Notes: generated by a model from the letters alone, not told the origin. Shown: positions 35,376 to 44,836, counted from the stretch's first letter. The stretch is 64,000 nucleotides of DNA from Roseomonas nitratireducens (GCF_017813355.1 NZ_JAGIYZ010000015.1:62001-126000); one strand, 5' to 3'. Made by a program: numbers and translations.

Positions 35376-35496
35376 CCGCAGGGCGCTCTCACGCTGCCCG
35401 GGGGGAGCACTCGCCCCCCACGCCCCGCCGCACAGGCCCCCGGCCTTGTGCGGCCCCCTGGCGTGCCGCAGTCTCCGCGTGGGAGCAGGAACGGCC

Positions 35497-37434
35497 ATGC
35501 AGGACGCCGAGATCGCGTGGTGGCCGTCGGACGCCGTCCGGCGGGACGCCAACTGGACGAACTTCGTCGCGCAGTGCGGACTGCCGGACTACGGCGCGCT
35601 TGCGGCCCGCGCCTCGAGCGAACCCGAGTGGTACTGGCGGGCGCTGTCGCGCTGGCTTGGCTTCCGCTTCCGCCAGACGCCCAACCGCATGCTCGATCTC
35701 GCCGACGGAGTCGCGCATCCGCGCTGGTGCCTCGGCGGGACGGCCAATCTCTACGACACCGCCGTCGGTGCGACGCTCGACCTGGCACCCGACCGCGCCG
35801 CGGTGATCTGGGAAGGCGAGGAAGGCGACACGCGGTCCTGGACCTATGCGGATCTCGACCGCGAGGCGGGGCATCTGGCCGCGGGGCTCGCGCGGCTCGG
35901 ACTTGAGGCGGGCGACGTCGTCGGCTTCTATCTGCCGATGCTGCCGGAAACCATGGCCGCCTTCATGGCTTGCCTGCGCCTCGGCTGCGTCACGCTGCCG
36001 CTGTTCTCCGGCTTCGGCGGCGACGCCGTCGCGCAGCGCCTGGCGATGAGCGACGCGACAGTCGTCCTTACCGTCGACGGCACACGGCGTCGTGGCCAGG
36101 ACGTGGCCATGAAGCCCGTGCTGGACGAGGCACTGCGCGGCAACGGCCGCGTCCGCCACATCGTCGTGCTCGATCATCGTGGCCTGCCGACGCCGATGAC
36201 GGCGCCGCGGGACGTCTGGTGGCACGCGGTCGCGACGCCGACCGAACAGGTGCCGCCGCCACGCGAACTGCCCGCCGAGCACACGGCACTGGTGATGTAT
36301 ACCTCGGGCACCACGGGGCGGCCGAAGGGCGCGGTGCACACGCATTGCGGGCTCGGCATGAAGCTGGGGCAGGATGCGCGGCTCACGCTCGACATGAAGG
36401 CCGGGGACCGGCTCCTCTGGCCGACGGATTTCGGCTGGTTCGGCGGCACCGTCACGATCCTCGGCAGCCTGCTCGCCGGAGCGACGCTGGTGATCGCCGA
36501 AGGCGCGCCGACCTGGCCCGAACCCGACCGCCTGCCGCGCCTGATCGCGAAGCATCGCGTCACGCATTTCGGCACTGCACCGACACTGGCCCGCATGCTG
36601 CGGCGTGACGCGGGGACCATGCTCGAACGCCACGACCTGTCGTCGATACGCGCCATCCCTTCCAGCGGCGAGGCGTGGGACCGCGAGACCTGGCTGTGGG
36701 TGATGCAGCGCGTCGGGGGTGGCCGCGCGCCAATCCTGAACTTCTCAGGCGGCACGGAGATGTGCGCCATCGTCGCCTCCAACATCCTGTTTCCGCAGAA
36801 GCCCTGCAGCTTCAACGGCGCCGTGCCCGGAACCGGCGGGGACATCGTCGATCCTTCGGGTCGCAGCGTGGCACCGGGCGAGGTCGGCGAACTGGTGATG
36901 CGCGAAGCCTGCATCGGCACGACGCGTGGCCTGTGGCGCGACGAGGCCCGCTACATCGAGAGCTACTGGACGCAGATTCCTGGGATGTGGGTGCAGGGCG
37001 ACCTCGCATCCCGCGATGCCGATGGCTTCTGGTTCCTGCATGGGCGCTCGGACGACACGATGAAGGTCGCAGGCAAGCGCATCGGCCCGACCGAGATCGA
37101 GGAGGTGCTGCTCGCCAGCGGCACGGTGACCGAAGCCGCCGCGGTCGGCGTGCCGGATCCTGTCACGGGTTCGGCCGTCGTCTGCGTCGCGGTAGCCGCG
37201 CCGGGACAGCCAGGGGATGACGCGCAGGGTTCGAGGCTGGCAGACGCCGTCGCGGCGGCGCTCGGCAAGTCCTTTCGGCCGAGCCGGGTGCTCTTTGTCG
37301 CCGACCTGCCCAAGACACGATCGATGAAGGTGATGCGCCGCCTGGTGCGCGCGACCTTGACGGGCCAGGCGGCAGGCGATCTGTCGAGCCTGGTCAACCC
37401 CGAAGCGGTGCGCGACCTCGCACGCCATGTTTAA
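35497..37434 (+). CDS. AMP-forming acyl-CoA synthetase (acetyl/acetoacetyl-CoA synthetase-like), copy 1
   Basis: 645 residues of the ANL superfamily: MYTSGTTGRPKGAVHTH (P-loop A3), a GEAWDRETW region and LHGRSDDTMKVAGKRIGPTE (A8). The catalytic lysine is in PKTRSMKVMRR near the C-terminus. The N-terminal segment resembles acetoacetyl/acetyl-CoA synthetases. The ATG was chosen for GGAGCAGGAA just upstream. It activates a carboxylic acid to an acyl-CoA, probably for the enoyl-CoA hydratase 20 nt downstream. A similar synthetase is at 41310-43211. Confidence 0.9.
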   Translation: MQDAEIAWWPSDAVRRDANWTNFVAQCGLPDYGALAARASSEPEWYWRALSRWLGFRFRQTPNRMLDLADGVAHPRWCLGGTANLYDTAVGATLDLAPDRAAVIWEGEEGDTRSWTYADLDREAGHLAAGLARLGLEAGDVVGFYLPMLPETMAAFMACLRLGCVTLPLFSGFGGDAVAQRLAMSDATVVLTVDGTRRRGQDVAMKPVLDEALRGNGRVRHIVVLDHRGLPTPMTAPRDVWWHAVATPTEQVPPPRELPAEHTALVMYTSGTTGRPKGAVHTHCGLGMKLGQDARLTLDMKAGDRLLWPTDFGWFGGTVTILGSLLAGATLVIAEGAPTWPEPDRLPRLIAKHRVTHFGTAPTLARMLRRDAGTMLERHDLSSIRAIPSSGEAWDRETWLWVMQRVGGGRAPILNFSGGTEMCAIVASNILFPQKPCSFNGAVPGTGGDIVDPSGRSVAPGEVGELVMREACIGTTRGLWRDEARYIESYWTQIPGMWVQGDLASRDADGFWFLHGRSDDTMKVAGKRIGPTEIEEVLLASGTVTEAAAVGVPDPVTGSAVVCVAVAAPGQPGDDAQGSRLADAVAAALGKSFRPSRVLFVADLPKTRSMKVMRRLVRATLTGQAAGDLSSLVNPEAVRDLARHV

Positions 37435-37454
37435 GCCACGAAGGAATAAACGGC

Positions 37455-38261
37455 ATGACCGGCACCTATGAAGGCTACCAGCGCCTGCGCTTCGATCGCC
37501 CTCATCCGCGCGTGCTGCGGATCACGATGGACAATGGCAAGATGAACACCGCGGACGCGGCCATGCATGCCGAGCTGGTGCGCATCTGGCGCGACATCGA
37601 CGCCGACGACAGCGTCGGCTGCGCCATCATCACCGGCGCCGGCAACACCTTCTCGGCCGGCGGCGACTTCGCGATGGTGCAGGCCATCACCGAGGATTTC
37701 GACACGCGCACCCGCGTTTGGCGCGAGGCGCGCGACATGGTCTACAACATCATCAACTGCCGAAAGCCCGTGGTCAGCGCCATGCGCGGCGTGGCGGTCG
37801 GCGCGGGGCTCGTCTGCGGCATCCTGGCCGATGTGTCGATCGCCACGAAGGACTGCCGGATCACGGACGGCCATACGCGGCTCGGCGTCGCGGCAGGCGA
37901 TCACGCAGCGATCATCTGGCCGCTGCTGTGCGGCATGGCGAAGGCCAAGTACTACCTCATGACCTGCGATCTGCTGACGGGCGCCGAGGCGGAGCGCATC
38001 GGGCTGATCTCGCTTGTCACCGAGGACGACGAACTCGACGCCAAGGCCGTGCAGGTGGCTTCGCGGCTGGCGGAAGGCGCGCAGAGCGCCATCCGCTGGA
38101 CGAAGTACGCACTGAACAACTGGCTGCGCATGGCCGGGCCAAGCTTCGACGCATCCCTGGCGATGGAGTTCATGGGCTTTACCGGGCCGGAAGTGAAGGA
38201 AGGCCTCCAGTCGCATCTCGAGAAGCGGCGGCCGGCCTTCCCGCCGGCCAGCGAGGTCTAG
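37455..38261 (+). CDS. Enoyl-CoA hydratase/isomerase (crotonase) family protein
   Basis: 268 residues with the crotonase core: [18 protein letters not shown] forms the first half of the oxyanion hole, and [20 protein letters not shown] the second. LSxxx-type acids are not obvious: the usual Glu positions read [15 protein letters not shown], so it may be a hydratase, an isomerase or a thioesterase-like member. It is encoded just after the synthetase. Its TAG overlaps the stop of the convergent SDR gene in a shared CTAG. Confidence 0.88.
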   Translation: MTGTYEGYQRLRFDRPHPRVLRITMDNGKMNTADAAMHAELVRIWRDIDADDSVGCAIITGAGNTFSAGGDFAMVQAITEDFDTRTRVWREARDMVYNIINCRKPVVSAMRGVAVGAGLVCGILADVSIATKDCRITDGHTRLGVAAGDHAAIIWPLLCGMAKAKYYLMTCDLLTGAEAERIGLISLVTEDDELDAKAVQVASRLAEGAQSAIRWTKYALNNWLRMAGPSFDASLAMEFMGFTGPEVKEGLQSHLEKRRPAFPPASEV

Positions 38262-39040
38262 AAGGCCTTCCGCCGGCTCGCGATCCCGCCATCGACGGTC
38301 ACGATCGTGCCGGTGGTATAGCCGGACAGGTCGGAAGCGAGGAACGCCACCAGCGCGCCGATCTCGTGCGGATGGCCGGCGCGGCCGAACGGCATCGGCG
38401 CCATTGTCTCGCGCCAGCGTTCCGCGTCGCCCAAGCTGTCCTGCGCGCGACGGCGCAACAGCCCCTCCAGCCGCTCCGTCAGGATAGGGCCCGGGTTGAT
38501 GCCGACCACGCGCAGCCCGTCGGAAGGCGCCGCGCCGCCCAGCGCGCGCGTCAGCCCCATCAGCGCGGCGTTGCCGGTGGAACCGGCGACATAGGTCGCG
38601 TCGGGATTCTCGCCGGCCGAGCCGATGACGTTGACGATGACGCCGCGCCCGCGAGCGCGCATCAGCGCGTAGAAGCGGCGGCACATGTTGATGTAGCCGA
38701 AGACCTTCAGGTCCCAGGCCGCGCGCCAGCGCGCTTCCTCGACCTCGTCGATCGACCCGCCGGGGATGGCGCCGGCATTGTTGACCAGGATGTCGATCCC
38801 CGGGAACTCCGCCGCCAGCGCATCGACACTGGCGCTGGCCGAGAGGTCGAGCGCACGAACCGTCACGCCCACCTGGCGGGTGGCGCGCAGCCTTTCCTCC
38901 GCCGCCGCAAGGTCGGCGGCGGTGCGCGACACCAGAACCAGGTCGCAGCCTTCGGCCGCCAGTGCCTCGGCAGCGGCAAGGCCGATGCCCTTGGACGCGC
39001 CGGTGATCAGCGCACGGCGCCCGCGCAGGCCGAGATCCAT
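38258..39040 (-). CDS. SDR family oxidoreductase with unusual active site
   Basis: 260 residues: TGASKGIG (14-20 region), NNAG at 87-90, and Y150 followed by VAGS instead of the usual YxxxK. The region reads SAGENPDATYVAGSTGNAAL, so Ser replaces the catalytic Lys position. The cofactor side has VSRTAADLAAAEERLR, suggesting NADP. It overlaps the binding-protein gene upstream (TGATG) and shares CTAG with the crotonase stop. Substrate unknown. Confidence 0.88.
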   Translation of the reverse strand: MDLGLRGRRALITGASKGIGLAAAEALAAEGCDLVLVSRTAADLAAAEERLRATRQVGVTVRALDLSASASVDALAAEFPGIDILVNNAGAIPGGSIDEVEEARWRAAWDLKVFGYINMCRRFYALMRARGRGVIVNVIGSAGENPDATYVAGSTGNAALMGLTRALGGAAPSDGLRVVGINPGPILTERLEGLLRRRAQDSLGDAERWRETMAPMPFGRAGHPHEIGALVAFLASDLSGYTTGTIVTVDGGIASRRKAF

Positions 39041-40254
39041 CAGAACTGCATCCTGCACTTGCTCTGTTCGATCGTCCGGAAGGCCTCCGTGGCAGGCACC
39101 ACGCCGACGATCTCGTAGTAGTCCCAGGGGTGGCGCTGTTCGGAAGGCGCCTTGATGCGTGCCGTCAGCATGTCGTGGATCAGGCGGCCATTGGGCAGGA
39201 GCCTGGCGTTGCGGGCGAAGAAATCCTCGAAGGGCCGGTCTCGCATATAGCCGCGCACGTCCTCGGCCTTCGTGCTCCCGGTCGCCTTCACCGCGTTCAG
39301 GTATTGCGAGACGGCTGAATAGACCCCAGCCTGGAACATCGTCGGCTGCTTCTGGCGCGTGGCGAAGAAGCGCCGCGCGAAGGCACGCGTCTGCTCGTCC
39401 CGGTCCCAGTAGAAGGCGGTGACGAAGTTCAGTCCCTGCAGCGCGTCGAGCCCAATGGCATGTACGTCGGTGATGACCGTGAACATCGTGCCGATCTGCT
39501 GGCCGCGCTGCACCAACCCGAATTCGCGCACCTGCTTCAGCGCGTTGATCAGGTCCGTCCCGCCGGCGGTGAACATCACGAATTTCGCGCGGCTCGCCTG
39601 CGCCTGCAGCAGGTAGGCAGCGAAGTCCGTGGTACCGAGCGGATGCGCGACCGACCCCACGACGCGCCCGCCGGCGCCCTGCAGCGTGTCGCGCGCCGCG
39701 GCGGCCAGCGCGTGGCCCGCGGCATAGTCCTGGTGAATGATGAACCAGGTGTCGAGGCCGCGGCGCATCTGCAGAAGGGCGCTGCTGCGCGCCACCGAAT
39801 AGATGTCCCAGGTCCAGGACAGGCCGTAGCCGTTGCAGTCTTCTTCCGTCAGGCGGTCGATGATGGCGGTGCTGAAGATGCACAGCTTCTTCGCCTGGCC
39901 GGCCACGGTGTTGACCGCCAGCGCGACCGAGGAGGTCGGGCAGTCGAAGATCGCGTCCACGCCCTGCGTGTCGTACCAGCTTCGCGCGGTGTTGGAACCG
40001 ACATCGGGGCGGTTCTGGTGGTCCGCCGAGACCAGCTGCACGCGCTCGCCAAGCCCGGAATCCGCGATCGCCATGCGCGCGGCCTCGACCGAGCCGACGC
40101 CGGCATAGTCGGCGTAGACCGAGCTCATGTCGCTCAGCACGCCGATCTTCAAGGCCGGGGCCTGGGCGCGCAGCGAGGGCGGCGCAGCGAGACCGGCAAG
40201 GGCGGTGCCGAGCACCGTGCGGCGGCCGAGCCTAGCGAACAGATCGTTGGTCAT
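39040..40254 (-). CDS. ABC transporter substrate-binding protein (Liv/Peripla_BP_6 type)
   Basis: 404 residues from an ATG preceded by GGAGGAA-like bases. The signal reads GRRTVLGTALAGLAAPPS (twin-arginine-like). The core has LKIGVLSDMSSVYADYAGVG, DHQNRPDVGSNTARSWYD and TCIFSTAII-like sequence (KLCIFSTAIID). No permease or ATPase is adjacent, so it is an orphan receptor, perhaps sharing one of the Liv systems. It overlaps the SDR gene. Confidence 0.88.
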   Translation of the reverse strand: MTNDLFARLGRRTVLGTALAGLAAPPSLRAQAPALKIGVLSDMSSVYADYAGVGSVEAARMAIADSGLGERVQLVSADHQNRPDVGSNTARSWYDTQGVDAIFDCPTSSVALAVNTVAGQAKKLCIFSTAIIDRLTEEDCNGYGLSWTWDIYSVARSSALLQMRRGLDTWFIIHQDYAAGHALAAAARDTLQGAGGRVVGSVAHPLGTTDFAAYLLQAQASRAKFVMFTAGGTDLINALKQVREFGLVQRGQQIGTMFTVITDVHAIGLDALQGLNFVTAFYWDRDEQTRAFARRFFATRQKQPTMFQAGVYSAVSQYLNAVKATGSTKAEDVRGYMRDRPFEDFFARNARLLPNGRLIHDMLTARIKAPSEQRHPWDYYEIVGVVPATEAFRTIEQSKCRMQF

Positions 40255-40394
40255 GGCGTTCCTCCGGGTGCCGGCATCGTGGCGCGGCTTTCCGGCACGG
40301 ATGCTTCCATGCCGGGCCGCCGGCAGCAATGGCCCGGCCTTGCCGATACGGCACGGAAGGATCGATAGTCCGCGGAAAGGGACAGGAAACGTCG

Positions 40395-41150
40395 ATGGCC
40401 CGGCTGGCAGGCAAGGTCGCGCTCATCACCGGTGCGGGCACCGGGATCGGGCGCTGCACCGCGGAGCTTTTCGCCCGCGAAGGTGCGAAGGTGGTGATCG
40501 CCGAGATCGACGCGCCAAGCGGCGAGGAGACGGCGCATCGGATCCACGCCGCCGGCGGGCAGGCGATCGCGGTCACGACCGATGTGGGCGACCCCGACAG
40601 TTGTGCCGCCGCCATCCGGACCGCGGTGCAGCATTATGGCGGCCTGCACGTGCTGCACAACAATGCGGGCGGGTCGACCAGCGTCGATTCCAACGTGGTG
40701 GACGCGCCGCTCGAGGAATTCTGGCGCGCCATCCGGCTCGACCTGTTCGGCACCTTCCTCGGCTGCCGCTTCGGCATTCCCGAGATCGCGAAGAGCGGTG
40801 GAGGCTCGGTCATCAACATGGCTTCGGTGGTCGCGCTGATGGGCTTCCCGGGGCGGGACTGCTACACGGCGGCGAAGGGCGGCGTGGCGGCCTTGACGCG
40901 GTCGCTTGCGGTCGAGTTCGCGCCGCGCAAGGTGCGGGTGAACGCCATCGCGCCGACGATCACCCTGACCGAGCGCGTCCGCGGGATCCTCGCCGGCAAT
41001 CCGGCTATGCAGGGGCTGACGGAGATGCACCTGCTCGGTCTCGGCGAGCCGATGGACATGGCGCAGGCCGCGCTCTACCTCGCCTCCGATGAATCCCGCA
41101 TCGTCACGGGCATCGTCCTGCCAGTCGACAGCGGCCTGGTGACGGTGTGA
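40395..41150 (+). CDS. SDR family NAD(P)-dependent oxidoreductase
   Basis: 251 residues with TGAGTGIGRCTAELFA, HNNAGGSTSV and catalytic YTAAKGGVAALTRSLA. The adenine-side AEIDAPSGEE suggests NAD. The chosen ATG has ACAGGAAACG upstream. It is divergent from the orphan receptor, and its stop overlaps a small ORF by 1 nt. It probably oxidises a hydroxyacyl compound in the same pathway as the synthetases. Confidence 0.88.
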   Translation: MARLAGKVALITGAGTGIGRCTAELFAREGAKVVIAEIDAPSGEETAHRIHAAGGQAIAVTTDVGDPDSCAAAIRTAVQHYGGLHVLHNNAGGSTSVDSNVVDAPLEEFWRAIRLDLFGTFLGCRFGIPEIAKSGGGSVINMASVVALMGFPGRDCYTAAKGGVAALTRSLAVEFAPRKVRVNAIAPTITLTERVRGILAGNPAMQGLTEMHLLGLGEPMDMAQAALYLASDESRIVTGIVLPVDSGLVTV

Positions 41151-41308
41151 TGCGCATGCCGACGGCCCAGATCCTTGTCGCGCGCGACATCGCGCTGGTC
41201 GATAAGCCGATCACCGTCGGCCAGCCCGGTGTACGGGACCTCCAGGCGCTTGCACGAACCTCGGAACGCCGATCGGTGTCCGAGATCGTCAGCCGCGGTG
41301 AGGGCTGA
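41150..41308 (+). CDS. Possible small protein (52 aa), translationally coupled
   Basis: An uninterrupted 52-residue frame begins at the ATG that overlaps the SDR stop (TGATG) and ends 1 nt before the next synthetase ATG. It reads MRMPTAQILVARDIALVDKP and ends in SVSEIVSRGEG. Both junctions match the tight packing of the operon, which argues for translation. No family was recognised. It could equally be a non-coding spacer or the remains of a deleted gene. Confidence 0.4.
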   Translation: MRMPTAQILVARDIALVDKPITVGQPGVRDLQALARTSERRSVSEIVSRGEG

Positions 41309-41309
41309 C

Positions 41310-43211
41310 ATGGACACCGCCTGGATCCCGCCACCCGAGGTCATCGCCCGCGCGCAGGTCACGCGGCTGGCGCGTGAACTCGGCTGCGCGGACTTCGCGG
41401 CGCTGCAGCGCTTCTCCGTCGCGCAGCCGGAGGCCTATTGGCGCCACCTGATGGGCTTCCTGCGCATCGCCTGGTCGCGCGATCCCACGGGCTACGTCTC
41501 GCTGCCCGACGGCCCTGCCTTCCCGGACTGGTTCCCCGACGGCGAACTCAACTGGGTGGACACGATCTTCGGCTGGGGCCGCGACCCCGCACGCCGCGAT
41601 CGCCCCGCCATCATCGCGGAATGCGAGGACGGCACGGTGCGCAGCATCACCTGGGGCGAGATGGAAGCGCGCGTGCTCTCCTTCGCTGCCGGGCTGCGCG
41701 CGCGCGGGCTTCAGCGCGGCGATCGCATCGGGCTGCTGATGGAAGGCGGCATCGAGGCGGTGGTGACCTTCCTCGGGATCTCTGCGCTGGGGGCGATCTG
41801 CGTGCCGCTGTTCAGCGGTTTCGGCGTCGATGCCATCGTCGCGCGACTGTCGGGCTGCGGCGCGCGCGCGCTCGTCGCCACCAGCGGCTTCCACCGCCGC
41901 GGCCGCCTGGTGGACATCGCCGGGCTTATCCGCGAGGTCCGCCCGAACCTGCCAGGCCTCGAGCTCCTGATCCAGAAGGGAGCGCCCGCACCGGATGCGG
42001 TGGCGTGGGAGGATGTGGAAGCGCCGCCCACGCAGGACCTGCCCGCGCGGATGGGGCCCGATGACCCGCTGATGGTGATCTATACCTCCGGCACCACCGG
42101 CAAGCCCAAGGGCGCGGTGCACACCCATGGCAGCTTTCCGCTGAAGGTCGCGCACGACGCCGCGGTGCATTTCGACATCGCGCCCGACGACCGTTTCTGT
42201 TGGCCAGCCGACATGGGCTGGATCGCAGGGTCGCTGATCCTGTCCTGCGCACTCACGCGCGGCGCCACGCTCGTCTGCTATGATGGCGCACCGGATTTTC
42301 CCGATTGGGGCCGCATGGCGGGGCTCGTGGAACGCCACCGCGTGACACATTTCGGAGCCTCGCCAACGCTGATTCGCAGCCTGGCCGGCAACATGCCGCA
42401 TTCGATCGCCGCGGACCTGTCATCGCTGCGATTGCTGGTTACGGCGGGCGAAGGCATCGATCCCGAACACTTCCTCTGGTACCAGCGCCACATCGGTGGC
42501 GATCGCTGCCCAGTGATCAACTACACCGGGGGCACCGAGGTCACCGGCGGGCTTCTCGGCAACGTGCCGGTGCTCCCGATCGTGCCAGCCGGGTTCAACG
42601 CCATCTCGCCGGGCGTGAGCGTCGATGTCCTGGACGACAGCGGCCGGCCCGTGCGCGAGCAAGTCGGCGAGCTTGCCATCCTCGCCCCCTTCGTCGGGAT
42701 GACGCGCGCCTTCTGGCAGGATCGCGAGCGCTACATCGAGACCTACTGGTCGCGCTTCCCCGGCATCTGGGTGCATGGCGACCTCGCGATACGGCGCGAG
42801 GATGGCGTGTTCTTCCTGCGCGGACGGTCCGACGACACGCTCAAGATCGCCGGCAAGCGTTTGGGATCGGCAGAGGTGGAGGAAGTCCTGCTGGCGATCC
42901 CCGGCGTGGCGGAGGCCGCCGCGATCGGCGTGGAAGATGCCGCCAAGGGCCAGAAGCTGGTGGTGTTCGTCGTCGCGGCGAAGGATGCGCCAGCCGACTT
43001 CGCGGAGGCCATCGTACCGCGCGTGGAGCGCCACCTTGGCCGCGCCTTCCGCCCGGCCGCAGTGCATGTGGTGGCGGAACTGCCCAAGACGCGCAGTCTC
43101 AAGATCATGCGGCGGGTCATCCGCAACCTCTATTCCGGCCAGCCGCCGGGCGACCTGACGGCGCTCGACAACCCCTCGGCGCTGGCGCCGCTCAGGGCGC
43201 TGGCGGTCTAG
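41310..43211 (+). CDS. AMP-forming acyl-CoA synthetase, copy 2
   Basis: 633 residues of the ANL family: IYTSGTTGKPKGAVHTHGSF (A3), VINYTGGTEVTGG (A5) and LRGRSDDTLKIAGKRLGSAE (A8). The catalytic lysine is in PKTRSLKIMRR near the end. It is a diverged paralogue of the synthetase at 35497-37434. The N-terminus begins MDTAWIPPPEVIARAQV. It is followed 28 nt later by a Bug receptor. The acid activated is unknown. Confidence 0.9.
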   Translation: MDTAWIPPPEVIARAQVTRLARELGCADFAALQRFSVAQPEAYWRHLMGFLRIAWSRDPTGYVSLPDGPAFPDWFPDGELNWVDTIFGWGRDPARRDRPAIIAECEDGTVRSITWGEMEARVLSFAAGLRARGLQRGDRIGLLMEGGIEAVVTFLGISALGAICVPLFSGFGVDAIVARLSGCGARALVATSGFHRRGRLVDIAGLIREVRPNLPGLELLIQKGAPAPDAVAWEDVEAPPTQDLPARMGPDDPLMVIYTSGTTGKPKGAVHTHGSFPLKVAHDAAVHFDIAPDDRFCWPADMGWIAGSLILSCALTRGATLVCYDGAPDFPDWGRMAGLVERHRVTHFGASPTLIRSLAGNMPHSIAADLSSLRLLVTAGEGIDPEHFLWYQRHIGGDRCPVINYTGGTEVTGGLLGNVPVLPIVPAGFNAISPGVSVDVLDDSGRPVREQVGELAILAPFVGMTRAFWQDRERYIETYWSRFPGIWVHGDLAIRREDGVFFLRGRSDDTLKIAGKRLGSAEVEEVLLAIPGVAEAAAIGVEDAAKGQKLVVFVVAAKDAPADFAEAIVPRVERHLGRAFRPAAVHVVAELPKTRSLKIMRRVIRNLYSGQPPGDLTALDNPSALAPLRALAV

Positions 43212-43239
43212 CGAAACATCATCGCAAGGGAGGCGATCC

Positions 43240-44211
43240 ATGCTGCACCGCCGAGACATCCTGCTCGCCGCCGCCGCCGTGACGCCGCTTTCGGCACCCC
43301 GGGCGCAGCGCGCCTGGCCGGGCGGGCCGATCCGGCTGATCGTCTCCTTTCCGCCCGGCGGCAGCGTCGACCTCGTGGCGCGCAGCCTGCAAGCACCGCT
43401 GCAACGCATCCTCGGCGTGCCAGTTGTGGTGGAGAACCGCACCGGCGCCAGCGGGGCGATCGGCACTGGCGCGGTGGTACGGTCAGCACCCGATGGCCTG
43501 ACCTTCCTCGTCGTGTCCGACGTGCACGCGGCACTGCCGGCTTTGATCCCGGACCTGCCCTTCGACAGCAGGCGCGACCTCGCGCCCGTCATGCTGGTCG
43601 GCACCGCGCCGATGCTGCTGTGTGCGCATCGGACACGACCTTGGCGGACAATGCAGGACATGATGGCGGCGGCGAAAGCGCAGCCCGAGCGCATCACCTG
43701 CGGCACAAGCGGCAATGGCACACTCGCGCATCTGGTGATGGAAATGATGCAGCAGGTGGGCGAGTTCCGCACCACGCACGTGCCCTATCGCGGCGGCGCG
43801 CCACTGGTGCAGGCTGTGATGGCCGGCGAGATCGACCTGTGCATCGCCTCCGCCGCGCCGATCGGCGGGATGGTGCGCGATGGCACGCTGCGGCCGCTGG
43901 TACAGACCGGCGGCGCGCGCTCCACCCTCCTGCCGGACCTGCCGACAGCAAGGGAGGTGGGGCTCGCGGGCATCGACGCCAATGCATGGTGGTGCGTTCT
44001 CGCGCCCGCCGCCGTGCCGCCAGCGATCCTGGACACATTCCACGCCGCACTGGTCGAGGCGCTGGCACCGCAGGAGATGCGCGCGCGCATGCTCGCCACA
44101 CTCGGCATCGAGGTGGTGGCCTCCTCACGCGCCGAGTTTGGTACCTTCGTGAACGCGGAGTTCGACACCTGGACCCGCGTCATCCGTGAGCGGAACATCA
44201 GGGCCGACTGA
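43240..44211 (+). CDS. Bug/TctC family periplasmic solute-binding receptor
   Basis: 323 residues. The short signal MLHRRDILLAAAAVTPLSAP has processing near RAQ. The core has GPIRLIVSFPPGGSVDLVA, VENRTGASGAIGTGAVV and YRGGAPLVQAVMAGEID. The last 14 nt overlap the end of the convergent racemase-like gene. It probably provides the acid activated by the upstream synthetase. Confidence 0.9.
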   Translation: MLHRRDILLAAAAVTPLSAPRAQRAWPGGPIRLIVSFPPGGSVDLVARSLQAPLQRILGVPVVVENRTGASGAIGTGAVVRSAPDGLTFLVVSDVHAALPALIPDLPFDSRRDLAPVMLVGTAPMLLCAHRTRPWRTMQDMMAAAKAQPERITCGTSGNGTLAHLVMEMMQQVGEFRTTHVPYRGGAPLVQAVMAGEIDLCIASAAPIGGMVRDGTLRPLVQTGGARSTLLPDLPTAREVGLAGIDANAWWCVLAPAAVPPAILDTFHAALVEALAPQEMRARMLATLGIEVVASSRAEFGTFVNAEFDTWTRVIRERNIRAD

Positions 44212-44830
44212 CGAGCGCCTTCAGCTTCGCCACCGCGCTTCCCGGCGTGGTGAGAACCGCCCGGCCCAGCGCCTGCTCCACCACTGGCGCCGCGCGCGAC
44301 AGGCTGAACTGCGCCAGCGCGATCGCGTCGCAATCGGCCAGTTCGCGCGCCGCGGCCACCACCAACCGGTCATGCTCCGCCATGTCGCCGGCCTGCAGCG
44401 CGGCGAACGCGCCCTCGGCCAGTTTCGGCACCAGCGTGATGCCAGGCGGGAACTCCGCCGGCATGGTCGCGAGCGTGCCGGGGAAGGTCGCGAGCAGGCC
44501 GATGCGCGATCCGGCGGCACAGGCGGCCTCGACCATTGCCTCGTTCGGCTTGAGCACGGGCAGTGGCGCGAGGGCAACCGCACAGGCCTCGATGCAGGGA
44601 CCGAAGGCGCTGCAGGTGAACAGGATGCCGTCCGCGCCGGTGCCAGCGGCGTAGCGGGCCAGTGACAGGAACCGCGCGGTCATGCCCGGCGGCAGCACGC
44701 CCTCGCCGCGGTCGGCAAAGAGGCTGTCGTCCAGCAGGTTCATCACCACCGCTTCCGGCCACAGCCGCGCGAAGGCAGTCTCGATCGGCGGAATGGAGAC
44801 GGCGCCGGCGTGAATGAGCGCGATGCGCAT
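44198..44830 (-). CDS. Asp/Glu racemase superfamily protein
   Basis: 210 residues with the superfamily N-half (MRIALIHAGAVSIPPIETAF) and first cysteine site FTCSAFGPCIEACAVAL. The second active-site region reads DAIALAQFSLSRAAPVV, so the usual second Cys is absent. It is therefore more likely a decarboxylase/isomerase-like member or a one-cysteine enzyme than a true racemase. It overlaps the convergent Bug gene by 14 nt and lies 6 nt downstream of another Bug gene. Confidence 0.82.
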   Translation of the reverse strand: MRIALIHAGAVSIPPIETAFARLWPEAVVMNLLDDSLFADRGEGVLPPGMTARFLSLARYAAGTGADGILFTCSAFGPCIEACAVALAPLPVLKPNEAMVEAACAAGSRIGLLATFPGTLATMPAEFPPGITLVPKLAEGAFAALQAGDMAEHDRLVVAAARELADCDAIALAQFSLSRAAPVVEQALGRAVLTTPGSAVAKLKALVSRP

Positions 44831-44836
44831 AGCGCC

